From Tumebacillus_A lipolyticus (GTDB taxonomy: Bacteria; Bacillota; Bacilli; Tumebacillales; Tumebacillaceae), in NCBI RefSeq assembly GCF_042682745.1, contig NZ_JBHUIO010000002.1, positions 1,302,001-1,366,000 on the forward strand: a DNA stretch of 64,000 nt. The letters run 5' to 3'. This document shows positions 10,871 through 21,700 of this stretch, piece by piece; within the stretch, counting starts at the first letter, position 1, and each line of letters opens with the position of its first letter. The translations under genes and the position numbers were made by a program. Under the pieces are notes generated by a model, which did no database searches, was not told where the DNA came from, and saw only the letters and a program-made list of their open reading frames with translations.

Positions 10871-10987
10871 GTTTCAAGTTCCCTCCTCAGGTAAGCTCGA
10901 TCTTCTCGATCATCATGACTCGTTTTGAAAACCAATTTCCGTGTAAAAAAGGGACTAATTTCCACAGGTAAACGTGACAATACCAAC

Positions 10988-11014
10988 ATTATATCAACAC
11001 ATTATTTCTGTCAA
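10988..11014 (-). promoter_or_regulatory. Candidate sigma-A promoter of NRPS 2
   Basis: On the minus strand a perfect TTGACA (11009-11014) is followed after 15 bp by a perfect TATAAT (10988-10993), about 115 nt upstream of the NRPS 2 start. The spacer is shorter than the usual 17 bp. Sequence around it (10975-11050) is strikingly AT-rich compared with the coding DNA. The rest of the 10871-11139 gap holds no ORF or other structure that I can recognise. Confidence 0.45.
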
Positions 11015-11139
11015 TTTATATCATTTTATTTTTATAACATAGAAAAAGTAACATTTTACCCTCCCGCTTGTACGCTCCACGCGCATCCCAACTAAAAAAA
11101 CGGTAAAACCGCAGCAGCATCTTGAGCCGCACCAAAATG

Positions 11140-11180
11140 AAAAAAGCGCTTGGCCCAAGGAAGGCTCATAGCGCTTTTTT
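11140..11180 (-). terminator. Rho-independent terminator after the MFS exporter gene
   Basis: Arms AAAAAAGCGCT and AGCGCTTTTTT (11140-11150 and 11170-11180) form an 11-bp perfect stem with A/T runs on both sides. It lies about 90 nt past the stop codon of the exporter gene and upstream of the NRPS 2 promoter, so the exporter and NRPS 2 are probably separate transcription units. The structure could act in both directions. Confidence 0.8.
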
Positions 11181-11266
11181 CACATGAAGGGGTACATCCA
11201 AGCACCTTTGAAAATCGGTTTTTACAAAAAATGTATGACTTTTGCAGCGCCGCCTAAGGAACAGGC

Positions 11267-12478
11267 TTATTTTTCAACCCGCACCATTCGCCAGTAGCAC
11301 AAGATGGCGCACAGCTCTAACAAAGCGATCAAAATTCCCATCGGCAGAGCGCTGTCAGATCCTGCGATTCCGACGAGCGGAGCGACGATCCCACCGATGA
11401 TAAAGGTGAGCACGCCGAGCAAACCGGATGCGGTGCCCGCCGATTGGCCTTGACTTTGCATCGCCAGCGAAAAGCTGGTCGCACCGACGATCCCAACGCT
11501 TGAGACGACGAAGAACAACGGGATCAGCACGGCGAGCAGGCTCGCTTCGAGCAGCAGAGCGATCAGCAGCGTGACGCCCCCCAGTGCGGCGATAATAAGT
11601 CCGCTGATCAGCAGCGCGGTGTCGCTCACCTTCCCAGAAAGCCGTCCGGTCACCTGGCCTGCGATGATGATGCCTACGCCGTTCATCGCGAAGATCATCG
11701 AGTAGGTCTGCGCAGACACCTCGTAGATGCCTTGCAGAACGAACGGAGAGCCGGAGATATAGGCGAACATCGCCCCTGTCACCAGACCGGATGACAGCGC
11801 ATACCCCATAAATTTACGGTCTTTGAGCAGCCCGCGGAAGATGATCCACGTGTTGGCAAGACCGCCCGGTGTACGCTTTTCGGGCGGAAGCGTCTCCGGC
11901 AGGCGAATCGATACGAGCACCAACATCAGCGCCCCGATCAGCGCGAGCACGATAAACACGCCTTCCCAAGTGGTGAACCGCATCAGCTGTCCGCCGAAGA
12001 TCGGCGCTAAGATCGGAGCGGCACCGTTGATCAGCATCAACAGCGTGACAAACTTGGTCAGCTCCGACCCCGAATAGAGATCGCGTACGATCGCGCGGGA
12101 GATGACGATGCCCGCCGCCCCTGCCAACCCTTGAATGAAGCGCAAGATCACCAACCCCCAGATCGAAGGAGCCAGCGCGCAGAGCAACGAAGCTGCTGCA
12201 TAGGCGATCAACCCGATCACCAGCGGCTTGCGACGACCGCGGACATCGCTGAGCGGGCCCACGAACAGCTGCCCGAGCGCAAGCCCGAGCAGGCAGGCGG
12301 TCAAGCTGAGCTGCGCCATCGAGGCGGTCGTGTGCATGTCGTCCGCGAGAATTGGCAGAGCGGGTAAATACATATCGAGTGACAAGGGTCCGAAAGCGGA
12401 CAGAGCTCCCAAGATGACCGCCATCCAAAAACGGCCCGTTCGCGCTGGCGCCTTGGAAGTGGTCTTACGTTCGTTCAT
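11267..12478 (-). CDS. MFS multidrug efflux transporter, Bcr/CflA family
   Basis: Proton-driven export of small molecules across the cytoplasmic membrane; 403 aa with about 12 hydrophobic segments. Family features seen: an N-terminal membrane segment running into LDMYLPALP, the loop motif GPLSDVRGRRKP between helices 2 and 3 (MFS motif A), and the helix-5 region GAAPILAPIFGG typical of drug:H+ antiporters of the Bcr/CflA type. It sits between the two NRPS transcription blocks on the same strand, so exporting the NRPS/PKS product or protecting the producer is a reasonable inference, not shown by the sequence. The start is the ATG at 12478, about 12 nt after AAAAGGGG. It has its own candidate promoter. 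Confidence 0.9.
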   Translation of the reverse strand: MNERKTTSKAPARTGRFWMAVILGALSAFGPLSLDMYLPALPILADDMHTTASMAQLSLTACLLGLALGQLFVGPLSDVRGRRKPLVIGLIAYAAASLLCALAPSIWGLVILRFIQGLAGAAGIVISRAIVRDLYSGSELTKFVTLLMLINGAAPILAPIFGGQLMRFTTWEGVFIVLALIGALMLVLVSIRLPETLPPEKRTPGGLANTWIIFRGLLKDRKFMGYALSSGLVTGAMFAYISGSPFVLQGIYEVSAQTYSMIFAMNGVGIIIAGQVTGRLSGKVSDTALLISGLIIAALGGVTLLIALLLEASLLAVLIPLFFVVSSVGIVGATSFSLAMQSQGQSAGTASGLLGVLTFIIGGIVAPLVGIAGSDSALPMGILIALLELCAILCYWRMVRVEK

Positions 12479-12571
12479 CGATGATCAAAACCCCTTTTCC
12501 TAGAAATGACTTCTCCCGATCAAAAGGTAACTAGCACGTGCTGCACCGATATTTCGAAGTCCGTTAGTTCT

Positions 12572-12599
12572 AAAGTAGCAGAACATCGATCATAGTCAA
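12572..12599 (-). promoter_or_regulatory. Candidate promoter of the MFS exporter gene
   Basis: TTGACT (12594-12599) and TACTTT (12572-12577) on the minus strand, 16 bp apart, about 95 nt upstream of the exporter start. A 10-bp palindrome AGCACGTGCT (12532-12541) lies in the leader and could bind a regulator. The -10 match is weak. Confidence 0.35.
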
Positions 12600-12643
12600 G
12601 CTGTTTCGGTCGCTCCTCCCGCGATGGGTTTCTTTCCCACGAC

Positions 12644-12679
12644 GAAGCCCCATCGAGAACCTAAGCTCGATGGGGCTTC
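12644..12679 (-). terminator. Strong hairpin just after the AT-ACP-E gene
   Basis: A perfect 14-bp stem, GAAGCCCCATCGAG with its complement (12644-12657 and 12666-12679) and an 8-nt loop, lies a few nucleotides beyond the stop codon of the AT-ACP gene. On the minus strand no run of T follows it, so it may be a weak terminator or an mRNA-stabilising stem that marks the 3' end of the NRPS 1 / AT transcript. Confidence 0.55.
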
Positions 12680-12685
12680 CTTTGC

Positions 12686-15600
12686 TTATTGTGAAACGGT
12701 GAGGGCGAGCAAGCTTTCGACCTCGGTTGCAAACAACCGCTCCAATCGATCGAGAGCGACCTTGTCGAACTGTCGTGCCGAATAGTTCGCCTGCACGACC
12801 CACTCCCCTTGTTGGATGCTGCTGACCAGAATCAGCGAATAGGGGGTTGGCCGTTCCATCGGCTGTTCGACATTGCCATGAAATCCAGCGCTCCACCTTG
12901 CATCGGAGCTGCCAGCCGCGTGAATCTCCCCTTGGTGGTTGAACAGAATCTGCGGTTCGCGATACCTGCTCATCCGCTCGCCGAGCGAACCGTTTTCGCT
13001 CAGGTAGCGCAACATGTTGAACGTGGCACCGCCATGCGGCATCGCTTGTAAGCGATCGCCCGCCTTGCGGATCGTCTGCTCGATCGATTCGCCAGCCGCC
13101 ACCGACAGAGCGAATGGATGCGTATTGACAAAATACCCCACCGTGCGGCTGAGATCGAGCATCGCCTCACCGCCCAGCTCATCGCGACCATGACCGTTGA
13201 TCGCAAAACTGATCAGCTCCTCGTCACTCCAGATCGAGAGCACGCGAGCGACAATTCCGGTCAGCACGTCTTTGAGCTGGACATCGAGATCGGCCGGGAC
13301 GGTGGAACGAAGCTTCGCGGTGCTCGGTCCGTCCAATCGGAACTCACGGACGCGCATGTCCGCTTGGGTGCTCAGCTCCTGCTGTGGATCGACCAACCGC
13401 CTGCTGGCAGACTCGATCTCTTCCAACACCGGCTCCCAGAAGCGATCCAACTCGGCACTCTGTTCAGAGTCGATATACGCTTGGCAAGCGTCGACCCACT
13501 CCTGATAGGAGGAGCTGCTATCCGCAGAGGTCGCTTGCTCGCCCCGATCCAACGATTCATACGCTTCAATAAAATCTTCAATCAGGATCGCACCGGACAC
13601 TCGATCGCTGTACAGATGCGAGACGACCCACAGCAGACGGTATCGATCCGCCCCAAGATCGAAGAGCGCCGCGCGATTCATCAGCCCCTGATCGAAGGTG
13701 ATGCTTTTGGCAAGCTCCAGCTCCAATCGCAAATATTCAGCATCTTGTGCCTCTCCGTCCGCAAATGAAGAGAGGTCGTAGCGCAGCAGTTCGATCTGCA
13801 CATCTTGCATCGGCAAGATCACCTGTCTGATCTGCTTCCCCTCTCGATGATAGGTGGCGCGCAGCATATCATGGCGCTCATGCAGCGCATCGAGCGCACG
13901 TTGCACCACATCCCCGCGGATGTGCGTCGCCTCAAGGCTGATCGGAAGGAAGTAGAACTCCGGGTCGAGCACCGAGTCGAAAACCCACCGCTGAATGTGC
14001 GACAGCTGCACTTCGCCCTCGACCGCGCGCTCTTTTTTGACAGGCAACTCGCGACCCGCCTCCGTTGCCTTTTGCTCGATGAAGCGGACAAGATCGTCAA
14101 ACTGCGCATGGCGATAGAGGTCGCTCAACTGGAGGCGGAGTTGAAACGCTTTGTTCAAGCGCGACTGTACCTGAATCATGTTCAGCGATTCGCCACCGAG
14201 CGTTAAAAAGTTGTCATCGCCCGCAATCTCTCGAACGCCTAGCACTTCGCGCCAGATGATGCGCACCCACTCTTCTGGCGATCGCGTCACCATCGCCTCA
14301 TCCGTTGTCGAATCGGTCGACATCGGCTCGCGCACATCCGCTTCCGCCCCGCGCCTTTGCTTGCTGTATTCCGCCTGCTGCTCGATCCAGCAGGATTTGA
14401 GATCGAAGCCGTAAGTCGGGCCGTGCACGCGTCGGTACGAGTATTCTTTGTCGACCGCTTGCCAATCGATGTTCGCCCCATCGCACCAGATGCGCCCGAG
14501 GCTGTCCTGAATCGTTTTCCACTGCGGCTCTTTGCGGTTCAGCGAAGGCACGGCGATCAGGCTGTCATCTGTCGCCATCGTTCCGATCAGCGCGGTGAGC
14601 ACCGGATGGGGCCCCATCTCGATAAAGACGTTCGCTCCATCCGCAAAAAGCGCTTCCGCCGATGCGGCAAACTGCACCGTCTCCGCCAGATGGCGGCACC
14701 AATAGTCTGCTTGCAGCGCCCTGCCTTGCACCATCTCGCCATCCAGATTGCTGACGAGCGGAATCTGCAGCGGGTGAAGTTCGATCTCCCGTTCCACAAA
14801 CTGTCGGAACGGCTCGACGATCGGCTCAGACAGCATCGTGTGTGTCGCAGTGGACATCTTCACACGGCGATGCATCACATCATCCTGCTCCAAGCGGGCG
14901 GCCAGCAGATCGATCTGCTCCCTTCGACCGCCGATCACAAACTGCTGCGGCGAGTTGATCGTCGCGATCGCCACATCGTTCGGATAGAGCGCGACATACT
15001 GCTCCACCTGCTCACGCGTGCTGCTGATCGAGAGCATCGCGGTGTCTTTGATCCCCTCATAGATCAGCTGTCCTCGCTTGGCTACCAGTCGCAGCGCATC
15101 CCGCAGCGTCAGACCTCCCGCGATGCAGGCGGCGACATACTCGCCTAGACTGTGGCCAAACACATAGTCTGGACGAACGCCCCACGACATCCAAAGCTGC
15201 GCCAGCGCATACTCGACGATAAACAGCGCGACAGAGGTCACATGAAATTGATCGAGTTCCGCTCGGTAGGCAGGGTCGAACATGTACTCCTGCATCGTCC
15301 GTGGAAAAAGCGGGTTGGCGATCGCAAAGCATTCCTCACACGCCGTTTTGAAAACGGACGACGTTTGATACAGGGTTTGTCCCATCCCTGTGTATTGCGA
15401 GCCCTGCCCGCTGAATAGAAAGACGATCTTGCGCTCCTGCTCTCGCGTCCTGCCCGAGAGCTGCTCTGCCAGCTGTTGCTGGCAGAGCGCCTTCAGTTCC
15501 TCCCTGTCTTGCGCGACCAACGTCACCCGATGGTCAAAGGCAACCCGTCCGACGTGCAGCGTATGCGCGAGGTCGCCCAGCTGCTGATCCGGTTCGTAAT

Positions 15601-15703
15601 CGAGATGGTGCAAGAGCTTCTCGACAGCGTTTCGCGCCGCCTGCCGACTGTGCCCAGAGAGGGTGAACAGATGATGCGTTCGTTCCCTTCCAATCGTGTT
15701 CAC
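12686..15703 (-). CDS. Stand-alone PKS half-module: linker-AT-ACP with C-terminal epimerisation-type domain
   Basis: 1,005 aa; completes the polyketide module begun by the ketosynthase at the end of NRPS 1. Residues 1-90 match the KS-AT linker. The acyltransferase spans about 95-400 (GQGSQYTGMG near 103, active-site GHSLGEY near 184). The specificity site reads TATH instead of the usual HAFH (malonyl) or YASH (methylmalonyl). An acyl carrier protein has GGESLN near 503. From 565 on the sequence is of condensation/epimerisation type: LSHIQRW, NGHGRDEL and DLSRTVGYF match E-domain motifs, but HHxxxDG is degenerate (SHLYSDR near 696). No ketoreductase, dehydratase or thioesterase is present. The GTG at 15703 was chosen because AGGAGGTG lies 5 nt before it and 26 nt separate it from the NRPS 1 stop. 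An upstream ATG at 15829 would overlap NRPS 1 and has no such site. Confidence 0.9.
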   Translation of the reverse strand: MNTIGRERTHHLFTLSGHSRQAARNAVEKLLHHLDYEPDQQLGDLAHTLHVGRVAFDHRVTLVAQDREELKALCQQQLAEQLSGRTREQERKIVFLFSGQGSQYTGMGQTLYQTSSVFKTACEECFAIANPLFPRTMQEYMFDPAYRAELDQFHVTSVALFIVEYALAQLWMSWGVRPDYVFGHSLGEYVAACIAGGLTLRDALRLVAKRGQLIYEGIKDTAMLSISSTREQVEQYVALYPNDVAIATINSPQQFVIGGRREQIDLLAARLEQDDVMHRRVKMSTATHTMLSEPIVEPFRQFVEREIELHPLQIPLVSNLDGEMVQGRALQADYWCRHLAETVQFAASAEALFADGANVFIEMGPHPVLTALIGTMATDDSLIAVPSLNRKEPQWKTIQDSLGRIWCDGANIDWQAVDKEYSYRRVHGPTYGFDLKSCWIEQQAEYSKQRRGAEADVREPMSTDSTTDEAMVTRSPEEWVRIIWREVLGVREIAGDDNFLTLGGESLNMIQVQSRLNKAFQLRLQLSDLYRHAQFDDLVRFIEQKATEAGRELPVKKERAVEGEVQLSHIQRWVFDSVLDPEFYFLPISLEATHIRGDVVQRALDALHERHDMLRATYHREGKQIRQVILPMQDVQIELLRYDLSSFADGEAQDAEYLRLELELAKSITFDQGLMNRAALFDLGADRYRLLWVVSHLYSDRVSGAILIEDFIEAYESLDRGEQATSADSSSSYQEWVDACQAYIDSEQSAELDRFWEPVLEEIESASRRLVDPQQELSTQADMRVREFRLDGPSTAKLRSTVPADLDVQLKDVLTGIVARVLSIWSDEELISFAINGHGRDELGGEAMLDLSRTVGYFVNTHPFALSVAAGESIEQTIRKAGDRLQAMPHGGATFNMLRYLSENGSLGERMSRYREPQILFNHQGEIHAAGSSDARWSAGFHGNVEQPMERPTPYSLILVSSIQQGEWVVQANYSARQFDKVALDRLERLFATEVESLLALTVSQ

Positions 15704-15729
15704 GCGAACACCTCCTGTATGTCTGATCC

Positions 15730-18700
15730 TTATTTGAGCGGCGCTTCTTCCATGATCACATGAGCGTTCGTTCCGCCGATGCCAAACGCGCTGACCCCCG
15801 CCCGAAGCGGTCCGTTTTTCCGCAACCACCGCTTGTGCTCGGTGTTGACGTAGAACGGGCTGTGTTCAAAACCGCAGGCTGGATTGGGGCTGTTAAAGTG
15901 CAGGCTCGGCACCAACTCGCCATACTTCATGCACAGCGCCACTTTGATCAGACCTGCTAAGCCTGCCGCAGCATCCGTATGCCCGATGTTGCTCTTGACC
16001 GACCCGATCGCGCAGTAGTGCGCCTCTTGCTGGTGACCGAACGCATGCTTCAGCGCCGCCAGCTCGATCGGATCGCCAAGGTTGGTGCCCGTGCCGTGCG
16101 CTTCGATATAGGTGATCGTCGACGGATCGACGCCTGCGATGCGCTGCGCTCTGGCGATCACTTCCGCTTGGCCCTGCTGGCTCGGTGCGGTATAGCCGAT
16201 CTTGGCATGCCCGTCATTGTTGAGCGCCGACCCTTTGATCACCGCATAGATCGGGTCGCCGTCGCGCTTGGCGTCAGCGAGGCGTTTGAGCAGAACGACC
16301 CCCACGCCGTTGCCCGGCACGGTGCCCTCAGCAGACTGATCGAACGCTCGGCAATGCCCATCCGGCGAGAGGATAAAGCCCGGCTCGTACAGATAGCCCA
16401 CCTTTTGCGGCGTCTGCACCGAGATTCCGCCCGCCAGCGCATAGTCTGACTGCCCGGAAAGCAAGCTTTGGCAGGCGAGATGGACAGCTGTCAGCGAGGA
16501 GGAGCAGGCAGAGTCGACGACGACGCTCTCTCCGCGCAGATCCAATTTGTACGACAGGCGCGTCGCCGTAAACTTGCGATTGGTCAGGATGTCGGAGCTG
16601 AATTCATCCGGCACGCCCGCACCTGCCGCTCCCCTTCCATATCGGGTGTCAGACACCCCGGCAAAGACAGATGTGGTCGCGTTGATCTCCGGCAGTCGAT
16701 AGCCCGCGTTTTCGATCGCCTCCCAGGAGCAGAGCATGAACAGGCGCTGTTGCGGGTCTGTCTGGCTCGCTTCCCGATCGGTCATCTGGAAAAGCGCCGG
16801 ATCGAACTGGTCGATCTCCTCCAGCCATCCTTCGCGCAGGACATAGCGGCTTCGCTCCGCTTCGTCCAGCTCGGCAAAAGAGTCGGGCAGGCTTTCCAGC
16901 GGAACATCGCGGATCAGCTCTTTCCCCTCGCGCAAGTTCTGCCAATATTCATACGGGTTCTTCGCCCCAGGGAAGCGCAAGCCGATGCCGATGATCGCCA
17001 CCGCGTCTTCCTCAGCGCGCGCCGGAGTTGGCAGCGTGGGCGAGCGATCTTCTGGCTCGACCGATGCATCGTCGCCAAGCGCCACCGCGAGCTCGCGCAC
17101 CGTGGTGTGCTGGAACAGTTCGAGGATCGGCAGCTTGATGTCCAGCTGCTGCTGCAACGCTTTCTGCACTTTCGTCAGCAGCAGAGAATGCCCACCGATG
17201 TCAAAAAAGTTGTCATCCGAGCCGATCTCGCTGCGGTCGCACTCCAATACGTCCGCCCAGATCGCCGCGATCTGCTCTTGGAGCTTCGAGGTGCTGACCT
17301 GCGCCTGCCCAGTGTCAACAGATCGCCCGATCGGCGATCCTGTTGGCACAGCATGCGAGCGTGCGCTGAGCGATCGACGATCCACTTTGCCGGTCGGTGA
17401 GAGCGGCATGCTGGCGAGCTGGGTCAGGCGAGCAGGCACCATCCAACTCGGCAGCGCTTGGCCGAGGAAGCTTCGCAAGTCGAGCTCCCCCGCTCCCCCG
17501 GCGCTCGTGTAAAACCCGTGGAGCGCGTTGCTGCCATCTGGCGCTTGTTCCACGATCACGCCTGCCAGCTCAACAGCAGGATGGCGCAAGATCGCCGCTT
17601 CGATTTCACCGATCTCGATGCGGTACCCGCGCACCTTCACCTGGTCGTCAATCCGTCCGACCACCTCCAGCGTACCGTCTGGCAACAGGCGACCGCGATC
17701 TCCCGACCGGTAGACTTTGCTGTTTACAGCCGGGCCAAATCGGTCGCGGAACGGATGGTCGACAAACGATCTGGCCGACGTTTCCGGCTGGTTCAGATAG
17801 CCTTTTGACATCGCGACCGACTCGATGATGATCTCGCCTGGCACGTTGACCGGACAGAGCGTTCCGTGCGGGCCGACCACGAAGAGCTTGTAGTTGGCCA
17901 GCGGCTTCCCGATCGGTACGCGGAGCATTTCATCGGGGATCTTGCTTACGATCTCGTGTGTCGCGCAGTAGACGGTGGTCTCGGTCGGCCCGCAGACGTT
18001 GATCACCTGCACCTCCGTCCCGAACTTCCGCTGCCACTTGCGCAACACATCCCCGGTCAGCAGTTCGCCCCCGACATGCATCATCCGCAGCGTTTTGAGC
18101 TTGGAAACGTCTTCTGCGCTCAGATGATCGGCCAAGTGTTTGAAGAACGTGACCATCAGCATCACGCAGGTCGCTTTGCTGTGTTGCACTTCTTCGGCAA
18201 ACTTCGCTGCCGAGAGCCGCCCTTCTTTTGACAGCAGATGGACGCGCCCGCCGAGCAGCAGCCCGACAAACGTGTCCCAGACGGATGCATCGAAGCTGAA
18301 CGAAGAAAATTCGAGCATCACATCATCCGCTCCGAAGCGGTAGTGCTCCTGCGCCCACAGGACGAGGTTGATCACACCGCGGTGGGCCATCTGCGCCCCT
18401 TTCGGCTGTCCGGTCGACCCGGAGGTGTAGATCAGATAGGCCAGATCGTCCGCTTCGCTCTGTGGCGGCAGATCGCTCGTATCAGCGAGGGCGCTCGCCT
18501 CCTCGATCTGCAAGATCTGCACGCGCAGCTCAGGCTCCGTTTCCAGCAATGTCTGCAACTGATCTGCATGCGCAAGATCGGTCAGCAGATAGGGCGCCCG
18601 ACAATCGCCGAGCATATAGCGGATGCGCGCTTCCGGATAGTCTGGATCGATCGGCACGTAGACGCCGCCCGCTTTCAGCACGCCGAGCAGCGCGATGACC

Positions 18701-21700
18701 GTCTCGATGCTCCGCTCCATGACGATGCTGACGAACTGCCCGCGCACAAGCCCCCGCTCGCGCAACAGATGGGCCACCTGATTGGAGCGCTCGTTCAGCT
18801 CCCGATAGGTGAGTTCGCCATGCTCCGAGGAGAGGGCGATCTTCGATCCGTGCAGATGAGCCGAGCGGTAGAACATCTCCGGCAGCGTTCGGTCGAGATC
18901 ATACGCTCTGTTCGTATCGTTCAGTCGCGCGTACAGTTCAACATCTTTCGCCGTCAGCAATTCGAGCTCGCCGAGCGGCGCTGTCAATCGATCCGCATAG
19001 GCTGCCAGCACTTGCTGATACAGAGCGGCAAACTGTTCGACCGTCTCCGCTGCAAACAGGTCGGTGTTATATTCGAACGCGATCTCCATGCCTGCCGCCT
19101 GCTCGATCGCAAACAGCGAGAGATCCACCTTCGCACTCTTGTGTTCCATCTCTGCCGATAAGTTGACAAATCGCAACTGCTCATTCCCAACCGCCTCTTC
19201 ATCCCCCGCATGCAACGTGAACATGGTCGAGAAGATCGGCGAGCGGCTCGCATCGCGATCCGGGTTCACTTTTTCCACCAGCAGGTCGAACGAGTACGCC
19301 TGGTGCTCATAGGCGCGAAGAAACCGCTCTTTCACTTCGGCCAGCACATCTTGCAGTGTTGAAACGCTCTCCGTGCGCGTGCGGATCGCCAACATGTTGA
19401 CGAAGAAGCCGACCAAAGGTTCGATGCTTTCATCGATGCGCCCGGCGACCGGCGTGCCGACGATGATGTCATCCGCATGAGTCAGCCGGTTCAACAGCGT
19501 GACGTAGGCGGCGAACATCAGCATAAACATCGAGGTCTCTTCCCGTTTTGCCACCTCGCGCAACTTCACTTCCAACTCGCGCGGCAAGGCGATCTTCTGC
19601 AGGGCTCCGTGAAACGTCATCACCTCTGGGCGCGGGAAGTCGGTCGGCAGTTCTAGCACCGGCAGCGGCTTGTTCAGCTCCTCCAGCCAAAATAGCTCGT
19701 GCGCTCGCCAGCTGCCCGCCGCAAGCTCGCGGTTCTGCCATGCTGCATACTCCACATAGCGCACGTCAAGCGGCGTCCATTCTGGCGTGTCTCCGCCCAA
19801 GAGCGCCTGATACGCTTCAGCCAGGTCGGAGAACAGCACCTCATAGCTCCATCCGTCATAGACGATGTGGTGAATGTTCAAGTAGAGCTGGTATTCTTCT
19901 TCCCCGCGCTTGAACAGGATCGCGCGCACCAACGGGCCGCTGGTGAGATCGAACGGATCGGCGTTGATCTCTTCCACCTTCAACCGCAAAAACTCATCCT
20001 GCATCGGTCGATCGAGCGCGCTCAGGTCGCGATAGGCGAGCGGAATCTCCCGATCGATCACTTTCTGGCGCGGCTCGCCCTCCCGTTCGAACACGATCGT
20101 GCGAAGCGATTCATGCCGTTGCACCACGAGCTGCCAAGCGGCTGCAAACGTCGCCACTTCTAACGAACCATAGTGGGCGACCATCGTCGGCACATCATAG
20201 ACGCGGTTGTGCGGGTCGATCTGGTAGATAAACCAAAGGCGCTTTTGCGCATGCGAGAGCTGATAATCCTCCTGTTCAGGCAAGCGCTGAATCGCTTTTT
20301 GCAGCCCCGCCTGCTCCTCGCCTGACAGCGAGGCGAGGTGGGCGGCCATCTCACGCAGCGATCCGTACAGGAAGACATCTTTCATTTCGATCGGCAGCCC
20401 AAGCCCTCGCTTCACACGGTTCAAAAACTGGATCGCCAACAGCGAATGCCCGCCCAGCTCGAAGAAATGGTCATGTCTGGAGATTTGCTCGCGGTGGAAG
20501 ATGCCCGACCAGATGGCAGCCACCTTCTGCTCCCACTCCGTCTCCGGCGCAACATATGCTTGCGCTGGCGCTTCCTCACAGGTCAAGGCGAGCTCCATCA
20601 GCGCTTTGCGATCCACCTTGCCGTTTGCAAGCATCGGCAGCTCCGCAAGCTCCACCAGCTGTGACGGAATCATATAGGCGGGCAATTTTTCTTCCAGGCT
20701 GCTGCGCAAGTCGCGCGCAGAAGTGCCCAGCTCGCTCGGCACGTAGAAAGCGACCAAGTCGTTGCGACCTGACTCGTCGGGTCGCACCACCACCATCGCC
20801 GAGCGGACGGCCGGCTGTTGCAACAGCGCTTCTTCAATCTCGCCCAATTCGACGCGGTAGCCGCGCACTTTCACCTGCGAGTCGCGGCGACCGATAAACT
20901 GAATCTCGCCGCTCCGCAGCAGGCGCACGATGTCGCCCGTCTTGTACATCCGCTGTTCCGCATGATGCGGATGGCGGAGGAACGCCTCTTCCGTTCGCTC
21001 CGGTTGATTCAAATACCCTTTTGCCAAGCCCACCCCTTCGATGTACAGCTCGCCAGGCACATTGATCGGGCAGAGCTGGAAGTGTTTGTTTCGCACCGAG
21101 ACTTGCATGTTGGCCAGCGGGCGCCCGATCGGCACAGACGATCCTTCTGGATCGAGCTGCTCACAGATGCGATAGATCGTCGTGAAGACGGTCGCTTCGG
21201 TCGGGCCGTACATGTGTGCCAACTCGATCTCCGTTCCGAAACGCTCTTGCCACAGGCGCACGCTTTCCGCTTGGATCGCCTCGCCCCCAAAGAAGATCGA
21301 CCTAAACTTCGTCTCCGCAAAATCGTCTGGGAGCGCCATCGCAAACTCGCGGAAGATCGCAGTCGGCAAGAAGACCAGCTTCGCATCTGTGCGCTTCACC
21401 GCCTCGGCGAACAGCTCTGCCGATTGGCGCTCGCGCTCCGAGAGCACGTACAGGTGGGAGCCGTGCAACAGCGCAGCATAGATCTCCCAGACGGAGCCGT
21501 CAAAGCTGTGCGTCGCATAGTTTAAGAACGTCTTGCGATCTTCCTCCGCATACTGCTCTTTGGTCCACTGCGCCAGGCTGACCACACCGCGATGGCTGAT
21601 CATCGTGCCTTTGGGCAGACCGGTCGAACCGGACGTGTAGATCATGTACGCCAGATCGTCGGGCGACATCTGCACCTCTATCGGTTCGGCGCTCGTGCTG

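Noticed and set aside
12686..15829. Longer form of the AT protein starting at ATG 15829
   Set aside because: It would overlap the end of NRPS 1, the extra residues have no family match, and the GTG at 15703 has a near-ideal ribosome-binding site.
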